Source: Nilaparvata lugens
Lineage: Eukaryota > Arthropoda > Insecta > Hemiptera > Delphacidae
Direction: 5' to 3'
DNA: 64,000 nucleotides
Assembly (NCBI RefSeq): GCF_014356525.2
Contig: NC_052508.1
Span: 65,124,917 to 65,188,916, forward strand
Part shown: positions 39,278 through 49,289 of the stretch, one piece after another
How positions within the stretch are numbered: position 1 is the stretch's first letter
Layout of the letters: each line of letters begins with the position of its first letter
Notes under the pieces: generated by a model
Seen by the model: only the letters and a program-made list of their open reading frames with translations
Told to the model about the DNA's origin: nothing
Databases searched by the model: none
Translations under genes and position numbers: made by a program

Positions 39278-42200
39278 CACTTCTACCCATTGAATCTTTT
39301 TCTGGTAATGATAGAAAACCACACATCACATGAAAGAAAAATTAATTCTGAACATTAATACCTTTTTAAGCTTCCTAACAGAAAAAAATCATGTTTCAGC
39401 TGAAATCATCTTATGAGGGCTATGTTCATGGGAAATCATCCGTTAGATACATTTAATTTCAGTATTTTCTAGTAGTGGGGAGAGGGTACACATAAGGATA
39501 TGTCAAGGATCAAAATTTTAAACACTTATAACCTCTTACAGAGTGATCAGATCTCCTCATAAAGACGGATCTTCAGCTTGTCAAAACGGTTCAAAATCAT
39601 GTATCATAGCTGAAATTTGATAAAAAAAAATTAAATTCCTCTTTGAGTGTATTTTAGCCCATATTCCCATACACAAAAAATGGCCAATTTCTTGTGGAAC
39701 ACTCCAGATGATGACAATGACTTCATTCCACCAACAGATCATTCATCAGATTCACAAGACAGTATAGTATTTCAACCATGTAGGAAGTAGGCTAATTCAC
39801 TAAGACAATCTCAAAATTCAGGTGAGAAGTTAGCCAATAAGAACGAGGATGATCTCTTATTGAAAATTCATCTACCAATTGCGATGAAATAATAAAGAAA
39901 AAGTCAAGGAAAAGAGTTCGTAATGAAATTTAGTGGAAATGTAATAAGAGGTAGAAGCTTGAAACAAGTGGTTTATCATACATTAGTAAAAAGGGTAAAC
40001 TTATGTCAGCCAGAACAATTAAACTGTCTAATGAAGACCGAAATAGAATAAATACATAGATATTATTGGGATGCAAATAAATAAGTAGATGTCAAACGCC
40101 AGTTTGTGGCTTCTCTAGTTAAAGTACTACAAACTGAGCGCAGTAGACCCACTGATGGCAGTAAGAAGAGAAATTGTAACTCAAAAATATTCTCTCCTTG
40201 TCAATAATGAAGAGGTCACTGTTTGTAGATGAATTTTATTGCAACATTGAGCATTTCACAAACTTCTGTGACAAATGCAATAAAGAAACATAACCGGGGG
40301 ACTTGTCTCTAGTGACCGAAGAGGTCATCAAGAACTCCCAATAAAAACCCACAAGGTGCCATCAACTTTGTAAAGGAGCATATTTCCAAGTTTTCAGAAT
40401 ATGAGTCCCATTATCTAGAGAAAAGACCAAAAAGATTATCTAGAACCCCACCTATCAATTGAAAAGTTATTCTTACTGTACAAAGAACACTGTCGACAAG
40501 AGAATCAGCGCCATGTGAGGAATGGCTGTATCGAAAAATATTCAATACAGAATTCAATTTAGGGTTTCATTTTCCAAGCACAGACACGTGTGATACTTGT
40601 GACAAGTTGCAATGTAGATTGAGAGACACCAAACTAGATGAAGATGGAAATATCATCAGGAATAAATAATATCATGATTACTTAAATGAAGAAAAGACGT
40701 ACCCGTTATCATTTAAAAAGAGAAGATAAAGTTAGAGCTAAAGCTGATGATGGATTACTAACTGGTGATTTATAAAAATGTCTTCCACACCACAGTCATG
40801 TATCCAATACTTCTGACAAGTCATTTCTTATAGCTAGGAAGAAGAATAGCGATGGCGAGGATTTCCTGATCTCAGAAGTTGTTAATTTGCAATTTCGAAA
40901 AGAAGATTCAAACAGCTCATTCTATAAAACCTCTTTCGATGTGAACTTCGAAAAAGTGCTTCTTTGGTAAAATAGTCAAAGGAGCAATAAAACAATGCCA
41001 GATACTTTCAACCCAACAAATGTTACACAATTGCAAATCAGTAGTAGAAAATTCAAGGATTTGGAGACGACACTACAGTTTTTGCCAAGTGAAGCACACT
41101 CTTTCTATAGATCATTGGCTCGACAAGGTATGCCAGATTTCACGGATGATACAGAAGACTTGTTCATGATTAATTAATTTCACCATACTAAGGAGAATGA
41201 TCCATTAATGATTTTTTTTTAAATGACTATTTTCGTTATGATTCAACTACTATTCACACAATCCCTACCATATAACCTTGACTACAACTTACTTCTTCAT
41301 ACACTCATTAATATTGTATATATTAAAGATGCAGAAAAACATTCCTGGCAATTTGGTAAAAATAAAATTAAGTTGAGTACTGACAAATTACAAATACTGT
41401 AATATTATCCTTGGTCATATGTTATAAGTCCAAAGTTTTCTTGGATGTTCAAACATAATTTATCAGAATATTTTTTATCCTACCACAATGAAACTCAGAA
41501 ATTGAACACAGATTTAAAAATCAGTGGTTTTTTGACAATTCTTAGTCTTTTTCATTCAATATGAATAATTACCACAATATCAACTTCTCAACTACACAAA
41601 AAGTGAAACTCACAAAGTAGGTTGAAAATACACTTATTCATGATTCTATTATTTCAAAGTAATTAAAAAATCAAAAACTACTGATTTAATTATGATTTGA
41701 GTTGTTTGGTCCATGAAAAAAGATGACATAAGTGGACTTTTACGAAATGATACTTCACACCATCCAAACAGTAAGCTATTCACATTCTCAAACTAACTAC
41801 AGTAGAGTGTTTATACCCAAAAAAAAACTAAATTCTCAAAATTCATCTGCAATACCTGACTTGAGATGTTATAATGGTATTGATATCGGAAGTAGGGCAA
41901 AAGTGGTTTTACCAAAGTGTAGACCTCACATCAGGATGTGAAATTATCTCATTTCTTTAAAAAGTGCTTGTGTCAAATGACCAAGGAATTTTTTCCTGTT
42001 CCATTTGATAATATACTTTAAAATGAACTAATTGTTGTTTTGTGGATTTGGACAGATGTTAACTCCATTCCTTAAGTTAATGCAGAGGGAGAAAAAATAT
42101 CAGAGGTAAATAGTGTTAAGTCCTCCACATGCCAAACCGTCCAGGTTTCATGAAATATTGTTAAATGATAAAAAACTTTAGAAAGGAAGCTATGTTGGGT

Positions 42201-42328
42201 CCGAGTTTCACGTTTCTAGCCCATATGGTTGTTTTCTTACATTGTTTCAAAGTCGATTTTATTTTTGTTTCTGCTCTCCTGAAAAATCAATAAAATGGAG
42301 TTAACATCCTTGACCTCTCAGGTACAGC
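39278..42328 (+). mobile_element. Segment Y, first copy (transposon body)
   Basis: 3051 bp from CACTTCTACCCATTGAATCT to CTCTCAGGTACAGC. It is repeated as 43196-46247 with the same length to within a base. Differences are mainly single-base insertions or deletions. It contains a decayed transposase-like gene and, at its right, several GTTAACTCC boxes. Probably a DNA transposon of uncertain class. Confidence 0.8.
39680..41177 (+). pseudogene. Transposase-like gene, broken, copy 1
   Basis: The order of recognisable pieces is: ATG at 39680 (MANFLWNTPDDDND), then a basic KKKSRKRVRNE segment, then SDRRGHQE and FVKEHISKFSEYES, then EPHLSIEKLFLLYKEHC, then NLGFHFPSTDTCDTCD, and finally TLQFLPSEAHSFYRSLARQG before the stop at 41177. 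This order (HI.SF...SHYSR, L.LYKE.C, F..P..DTC..C, and a C-terminal FIP...FY..L) is one I associate with transposase-like proteins common in aphid and other hemipteran genomes, possibly Sola-type; the assignment is from memory and uncertain. The central catalytic part is missing. There are many frameshifts and stops. Confidence 0.5.
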
Positions 42329-42660
42329 CTGTACCTGAGAGGTAAAGGGTGTTTACTCCATTTTTTACGAAATTGAGTTAATACTATATATGAAATCAGA
42401 AAAAAATTCTCTATCCAATGGTATATAGTGTTAACTCTACGTACATTGAAGCCATTTTAAGAGTTGCAAAAATGGTATTACTCCAATGTGCTGAGAAGTG
42501 AATAATATTAAATCCCCATGGTACTGTTTACCTCTGAGGATGGTTGGCTGACATGGTATTATCTCCCAGTTAATATTATCTACCATGACAATCTCAGAGG
42601 CATCCAGTGTTAACTCCAGCATGATACTTTCTACCTCTAACAATGGTTTCTATTTTTTAA
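42050..42660. repeat. Array of GTTAACTCC / ACCTCTGAG boxes
   Basis: GTTAACTCC or its inverse appears at about 42058, 42297, 42352 (GTTTACTCC), 42430, 42610 and in weaker forms at 42477. It is often accompanied by ACCTCTCAG, ACCTCTGAG or CAGAGGTAAA within 30 bp. These are degenerate subterminal repeats of the kind transposases bind. Confidence 0.6.
42292..42364. repeat. Near-perfect 36-bp-arm palindrome
   Basis: The left arm AAAATGGAGTTAACATCC then CTCTCAGGTACAG, the single-base centre C at 42328, and the right arm CTGTACCTGAGAG then GTTTACTCCATTTT. The central 15-bp arms are perfect. The second copy of segment Y stops at this centre. Confidence 0.9.
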
Positions 42661-43195
42661 TATTTTTGGAGTTGTTATTGGTGAAAAGAACTTTCTTATA
42701 TGGAATTAATCTAATCCAAATTTGAAAATACATTCACTCTTTGTAAATTTTACAATTTTTTATTATTTTAAATGTATTTTTGTAAATTATGCTCAAGTTG
42801 ATAACCCTACAGCACCTTGCTACAGCTGTTAAAATGCAGGATTGAATAATAGTTAAGTCAAATGGTAGTTTTCAGGAAACAGCCCAGAAAGAATAATTTT
42901 TCTCGACTGTTTTATATGTATTGTGGGGCGCTAAATTCGAATCTGAAATTTGCAGATACGCCAGAGGGCGGCTTCACCCTCAAAAACCTCCAAAATTTTG
43001 GACTTTTTTCCAATTTTTCCATTTAATCTCGGAAACCTCAAGTTTTCCGAGAAAAAGAATTTCCTCCAAGATTAAATATGATAAAATTTCCAATAAATTG
43101 AGTGATCGCGCAGGGCAATACCTTTTTTGGTTCCGGAGCTACAAATTGAAAAAAATGGGTATTTCTTAGGGGTTTTCAAAATTATGCAATCATAC
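42365..43195. other. Segment Z between the two Y copies
   Basis: The left 300 bp holds the box array. 42660-43195 is AT-rich apart from GTGGGGCGCTAAATTCGAAT and GAGGGCGGCTTCACCC. Only one copy is present in the window. Confidence 0.5.
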
Positions 43196-46100
43196 CACTT
43201 CTACCCATTGAATCTTTTTCTGGTAATGATAGAAAACCACACATCACATGAAAGAAAAATTAATTCTGAACATTAATACCTTTTTAAGCCTTCCTAACAG
43301 AAAAAAATCATGTTTCAGCTGAAATCATCTTATGAGGGCTATGTTTCATGGGAAATCATCCGTTAGATACATTTAATTTCAGTATTTTCTAGTAGTGGGG
43401 AGAGGGTACACATAAGGATATGTCAAGGATCAAAATTTTAAACACTTATAGCCTCTTACAGAGTGATCAGATCTCCTCATAAAGACGGATCTTCAGCTTG
43501 TCAAAACGGTTCAAAATCATGTATCATAGCTGAAATTTGATAAAAAAAAATTATATTCCACTTTGAGTGTATTTTAGCCCATATTCCCATACACAAAAAA
43601 TGGCCAATTTCTTGTGGAACACTCCAGATGATGACAATGACTTCATTCCACCAACAGATCATTCATCAGATTCACAAGACAGTATAGTATTTCAACCATG
43701 TAGGAAAGTAGGCTTAATTCACTAAGACAATCTCAAAATTCAGGTGAGAAGTTAGCCAATAAGAACGAGGATGATCCTTTTATTGAAAATTCATCTACCA
43801 ATTGCGATGAAATAATAAAGAAAAAGTCAAGGAAAAGAGTTCGTAATGAAATTTAGTGGAAATGTAATAAGAGGTAGAAGCTTGAAACAAGTGGTTTATC
43901 ATACATTAGTAAAAAGGGTAAACTTATGTCAGCCAGAACAATTAAACTGTCTAATGAAGACCGAAATAGAATAAATACATAGATATTATTGGGATGCAAA
44001 TAAATATGTAGATGTCAAACGCCAGTTTGTGGCTTCTCTAGTTAAAGTACTACAAACTGAGCGCAGTAGACCCACTGATGGCCGTAAGAAGAGAAATTGT
44101 AACTCAAAAATATTCTCCTCCTTGTCAATAATGAAGAGGTCACTGTTTGTAGATGAATATTTATTGCAACATTGAGCATTTCACAAACTTCTGTGACAAA
44201 TGCAATAAAGAAACATCAAACCGGGGGACTTGTCTCTAGTGACCGAAGAGGTCATCAAGAACCTCCCAATAAAAACCCACAAGGTGCCATCAACTTTGTA
44301 AAGGAGCATATTTCCAAGTTTTCAGAATATGAGTCCCATTATTCTAGAGAAAAGACCCAAAAAGATTATCTAGAACCCCACCTATCAATTGAAAAGTTAT
44401 TCTTACTGTACAAAGAACACTGTCGACAAGAGATCAAGCGCCATGTGAGGAATGGCTGTATCGAAAAATATTCAATACAGAATTCAATTTAGGGTTTCAT
44501 TTTCCAAGCACAGACACGTGTGATACTTGTGACAGTTGCAATGTAGATTGAGAGACACCAAACTAGATGAAGATGGAAATATCATCAGGAATAAATATTA
44601 TCATGATTACTTAAATGAAGAAAAGACGTACCCGTTATCATTTAAAAAGAGAAGATAAAGTTAGAGCTAAAGCTGATGATGGATTACTAACTGGTGATTT
44701 AGAAAAATGTCTTCCACACCACAGTCATGTATCCAATACTTCTGACAAGTCATTTCTTATAGCTAGGAAGAAGAATAGCGATGGCGAGGATTTCCTGATC
44801 TCAGAAGTTGTTAATTTGCAATTTCGAAAAGAAGATTCAAACAGCTCATTCTATAAAACCTCTTTCGATGTAAACTTCGAAAAGTGCTTCTTTGGTAAAA
44901 TAGTCAAAGGAGCAATAAAACAATGCCAGATACTTTCAACCCAACAAATGTTACACAATTGCAAATCAGTAGTAGAAAATTCAAGGATTTGAAGACGACA
45001 CTACAGTTTTTGCCAAGTGAAGCACACTCTTTCTATAGATCATTGGCTCGACAAGGTATGCCAGATTTCACGGATGATACAGAAGACTTGTTCATGATTA
45101 ATTAATTTCACCATACTAAGGAGAATGATCCATTAATGATTTTTTTTTAAATGACTATTTTCGTTATGATTCAACTACTATTCACACAATCCCTACCATA
45201 TAACCTTGACTACAACTTACTTCTTCATACACGCATTAATATTGTATATATTAAAGATGCAGAAAAACATTCCTGGCAATTTGGTAAAAATAAAATTAAG
45301 TTGAGTACTGACAAATTACAAATACTGTAATATTATACTTGGTCATATGTTATAAGTCCAAAGTTTTCTTGGATGTTCAAACATAATTTATCAGAATATT
45401 TTTATCCTACCCAATGAAACTCAGAAATTGAACACAGATTTAAAAATCAGTGGTTTTTTGACAATTTCTTAGTCTTTTTCATTCAATATGAATAATTACC
45501 ACAATATCAACTTCTCAACTACACAAAAGTGAAACTCACAAAGTAGGTTGAAAATACACTTATTCATGATTCTATTATTTCAAAGTAATTAAAAAATCAA
45601 AAACTACTGATTTAATTATGATTTGAGTTGTTTGGTCCATGGAAAAAGATGACATAAGTGGACTTTTACGAAATGATACTCACACCATCCAAACAGTAAG
45701 CTATTCACATTCTCAAACTAACTACAGTAGAGTGTTATACCAAAAAAAAATAAATTCTCAAAATTCATCTGCAATACCTGACTTGAGATGTTATAATGGT
45801 ATTGATATCGGAAGTAGGGCAAAAGTGGTTTTACCAAAGTGTAGACCTCACATCAGGATGTGAAATTATCTCATTTCTTTAAAAAGTGCTTGTGTCAAAT
45901 GACCAAGGAATTTTCCTGTTCCATTGATAGATATACTTTAAAATGAACTAATTGTTGTTTTGTGGATTTGGACAGATGTTAACTCCATTCCTTAAGTTAA
46001 TGCAGAGGGAGAAAAAATATCAGAGGTAAATAGTGTTAAGTCCTCCACATGCCAAACCGTCCAGGTTTCATGAAATATTGTTAAATGATAAAAAACTTTA

Positions 46101-46247
46101 GAAAGGAAGCTATGTTGGGTCCGAGTTTCACGTTTCTAGCCCATATGGTTGTTTTCTTACATTGTTTCAAAGTCGATTTTATTTTTGTTTCTGCTCTCCT
46201 GAAAAATCAATAAAATGGAGTTAACATCCTTGACCTCTCAGGTACAG
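43196..46247 (+). mobile_element. Segment Y', second copy
   Basis: 3052 bp, same orientation as the first copy. At 46247 it passes directly from GGTACAGC (palindrome centre) into segment X' instead of the second palindrome arm. Confidence 0.85.
43600..45105 (+). pseudogene. Transposase-like gene, broken, copy 2
   Basis: The same gene as at 39680, with fewer frame breaks. Longer frames survive at 44172-44492 (GHQEPPNKNPQGAINFVKEH, then SHYSREKTQKDYLEPHLSIE) and 44615-44992 (a YHLKREDKVRAKADDG start and SFLIARKKNSDGEDFL). The C-terminal frame MPDTFNPTNVTQLQISSRKF runs 44923-45105. At least four frameshifts or stops remain and the D-containing catalytic core is absent, so it cannot be active. 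Many of the indels that separate the copies fall in short homopolymers, so some breaks may be sequence errors. A further open frame (45639-45863) downstream is of unknown nature. Confidence 0.5.
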
Positions 46248-47150
46248 CATTGCATCGGTCTCCTTCTTTACTCCTTCATTGCCGCGACCCGTTCAATTGA
46301 CTATCAGCTTTCCTATAGACAAGCCAAAAAAAAGTTTACCCCAGTTGTGGGTAAAAGCAAAGACTTTTACCCCAGTGATGAACGGGTCTTTTGAATAAGT
46401 GTGATCCGGATCACTCATTCCATCCTACTGTTCCCGGATCACTGTTCTATTTGAATGGGTCATGACCAAACGACCAATCTCTATGAGGGAATCTGCTTTT
46501 GACCTACAAGAAGTCAAAGTCGTTGTATTTGTATGTCTACAAATACTTTAGAAAGAATTGATCAATCAGCTTCAAATTTTGAACATGTATTCTTCGAACC
46601 TTTCTTAAGGTCAAATTCGTTGGACAACAAAATTAACTCACTCCTTCGTCCTTTTTCAGGATATAATAAAAGTGAATAAGAAACAAATGTTTTGATTTAT
46701 CATTATTGGTCAGCTGGAATTAATGCATGCAATTACAACAGTTTTTTTCCATTCATTCTATAATAACATCAGCACAGTTGATTCACAATAATTAACAAAT
46801 TGTAAGTGAAATTTGAAATTGTTCATGGCTGTTATAAGTTCTTTGCATCCTATTATTTAATAGTGCATAAAAATTGCATTCAATGAGGCATGTAATTTTA
46901 TAGTCTACTCAGCTGTTGAATTTTTACCAAGTTACATTGAGATATTGAATTGCATGCGTCATAGCATGCAATTTATAATCAACTCAACTGCTGATTTATG
47001 ATGAATAATTCTATAGTCTGATTTTTACTCTAATATTGATGTATGAAGGAGGCTCCTTTTTCCTTTTTTATTATCCTTGAGATGCAAAATTTCCAAGAAC
47101 CTTGTATATACGTCGACGCACAATTCAAAAAGGAACATACCAGTCAAACA
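46248..47150. repeat. Segment X', second copy
   Basis: Matches 38128-39030 in the same orientation with scattered 1-nt indels, and again ends in the retroposon tail. Its position after Y' rather than before it makes the block order permuted. Confidence 0.85.
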
Positions 47151-47292
47151 TTTAAACATTTAAACATTCAAACATTCAAACATTCAAACATTCAAACATT
47201 TAAACATTTAAACATTTGAACATTTGAACATTTAAATCTTCAAACATTCAAACATTTAAACTTTTAAACATTTAAACATTTAAACATTTAAA
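47147..47292. repeat. (ACATTTAA/ACATTCAA)n tail
   Basis: About 17 copies of the 8-bp unit with TTGA and TTCA variants. It ends in AATCCTC at the junction to purine-rich DNA and lacks the GACTTGAATCTTAGACC end found in the first copy. Confidence 0.9.
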
Positions 47293-47818
47293 TCCTCAGG
47301 AGGAGGAGGAGAAGGAAAAGGAAGAAGAGGAGGTGGATGAGTAGAAAAGAGGTGAATAAGCAGTAAAATGTGGAGAAGGATGAGGTTTTTGGAAAGGGGA
47401 GGAGGAGAAGTAGGAGGGAGAGTAATAGGAGTGGAAGGGGAAGGAAGAGTAGGAGATGTAGGAAGAGGAGTTGAAGGAGGAGAAGAAGGAGGAACAGAAG
47501 TAAGAAGAGAAGGAACTGTCGAAGAAGAGCAATAGGATGGAGATGGGGAGGAGGAATAGAAGGAGAAACAGGAGTAGAAGGAGGTGGAAGAGAAAGAGGA
47601 CTAAAAGGGGAAGGAGAAAGAGCAGGAGTAGTAGAAGAAGGAGGAGAAGGTGGTGCTGAGGAAGAAGAGAAGTGGGTTTGAGAGGGGGAGGCGGTGGAGG
47701 AGAAGAAGGAGAAGCAGAAGTAAGAGCAGGAGGAGAAGGAGGTCTGAAAGGAGAAGGAGAAAGAGGTGGAAGAGGAGGAGGAGGAGTAGAAGAAGGAGGA
47801 AAGGAAGGAAGAGGACGA
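47293..47818. repeat. Polypurine (AGG/GAA)n tract, about 525 bp
   Basis: Almost pure purine on the plus strand (GGAGGAGAAGGA..., GAGTAGAAGGAGG...) with scattered T. It resembles the strand-inverted pyrimidine tract at 25830-25985. Ser-rich and Arg-rich frames here are by-products. Confidence 0.95.
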
Positions 47819-48165
47819 TATGTAAATATTTTTAATATGTGAATATTTCTTTTTTTATATTCAAGAATGAACAGTTAATATTACATCAATAAACCTGCAT
47901 CAGCTACCGTCTATAGAAGGCATTGACAAGACAGAGGATCGGCAATGTTTTTTTCCCATCTTTCTGCCTGCCATTATAACGTGGACCTCACTTTAGTTTC
48001 CTTGGCTGTTCCCGTGTTGCATTCTGTTGCATGTTGAATGATACAGTATCACGGTGGTTTGTACCATGTTCGCTGCTAGCGCTTTCTAGCGTCACACTTT
48101 ACAACTACATTAAGCTTTTCTCTACTCGTTTTTCCGTCGGTGCAACTTTGATCACTGCTTTTCAT
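47819..48165 (-). repeat. MITE end plus repeat R2 (inverted)
   Basis: 47865-47994 matches the left part of the 28491 MITE in reverse (CTACCGTCTATAGAAGGCAT, CTGCCATTATAACGTGGAC, CTCACTTTA). 48040-48160 is R2 in reverse (GATACAGTATCACGGTGGTT, CATTAAGCTTTTCTCTACTC). Confidence 0.7.
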
Positions 48166-49000
48166 CAAATTTGGGGATGAGTTTTAAAAATTTTACTATC
48201 AAGAAACCTTCTTTGATGCGTGGAGAGCTCACAATAGTTATTTGTATATCTAGAGTGAAAAGTACGACTTTTTCTCCCTGAGGGAAAAGTTTGAAGCCCG
48301 AGGCGAAGCCGAGGGCAACAATTTTCCTGAGGGAGAAAAAGTATTTTTCACTCGTGATGTACACAACATTTTTCCTCCATCTACATTTTTCTATAGAAAC
48401 TGCAAATAAAATCATTTTAATAACTTACGTATTGGTGACAATGTTTCCTAACAACATAACCTAAAATCTAAAACTTTAACCGGCCGTCTGATTGGCACTG
48501 CCGATTGCGCTATCTATTGGCTAAAGTTGTAACAATCAGCTGGGTGTTTACCAAAAATGGCTGACTCCAGATCACGCGGTTCAGATTTGAATTGCAGATC
48601 AAAAATATTTGTGGCTGGTATTTTGAATAGAATAAGATATTTTAAAAATTGTATAAATTTTTATCGTTTACTAATATTAAGAATATAATATCATACAAAC
48701 ATATTATTTATTCATGAGTTGATCAAATTTCTGGTTGTGGTATTGAATTCAGTGTACAATGACAGACACTCTTTATGCTTTCTCATCTGAGCTTAGACCT
48801 TCTAACCTATTATAATGTAAGTTTTTAAAATAGAGATGCTTCCCATGTTATTTAAATGGAGTCACTTTTACTCCCTAGGGAGTTTTTTCTGTTTTTTACT
48901 ACCGAGGGCGAAAAAGTGACACTTTAGTATTATGTTTCAGGGAGTAAAGTAAGTACTTTAGCCAGTAGGTGGAGGAAAAATGAATTTCAATGCAATTGGT
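48166..49000. mobile_element. Hairpin-bearing repeat(s), class unknown
   Basis: 48256-48355 folds: GTGAAAAGTACGACTTTTTC then TCCCTGAGGGAAAA, central GCCCGAGGCGAAGCCGAGGGC (given here as the 9-bp arms GCCCGAGGC/GCCGAGGGC), and the inverse arm to TTTTTCACTC. Farther out TTTTTCCTCCATCTAC (48368) is inverse to GTAGGTGGAGGAAAAA (48963). Two CCAAT boxes lie at 48490-48520. No TSD identified. Confidence 0.5.
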
Positions 49001-49289
49001 ACAGAATATATCACTGTAACTGACTTCAAAGGTGCTGCCTCTTGCCACAGTTTTGTGCGAATGGAATGGAAACGCACTTCACTAGGTTTATTCAATATAT
49101 ATAAATTATATTTTAATGTATAGTATATTTTTTGGAGGATCATTGTGACTCACAGTAACTTTTTGATTACTTTCACGATGATTCCATATCTCAATCAAAG
49201 TTAGTCTCCCTCTCCCTTCTTCATATTCAATTCTTTTACTGAGATTAACATTGAACGAGCATTAGGGAGTTCTCTTACTATAAATGTAT
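49001..49289 (-). repeat. Repeat R1 (inverted) and companion
   Basis: TTTTTTGGAGGATCATTGTG (49126 on) and TTAGTCTCCCTCTCCCTTCT recur at 53320-53600, on the other side of the LTR copy. Confidence 0.7.

Noticed and set aside
45639..45863. Second gene of the Y transposon
   Set aside because: Present in both copies, but these are near-identical duplicates, so conservation is uninformative; no motif recognised.
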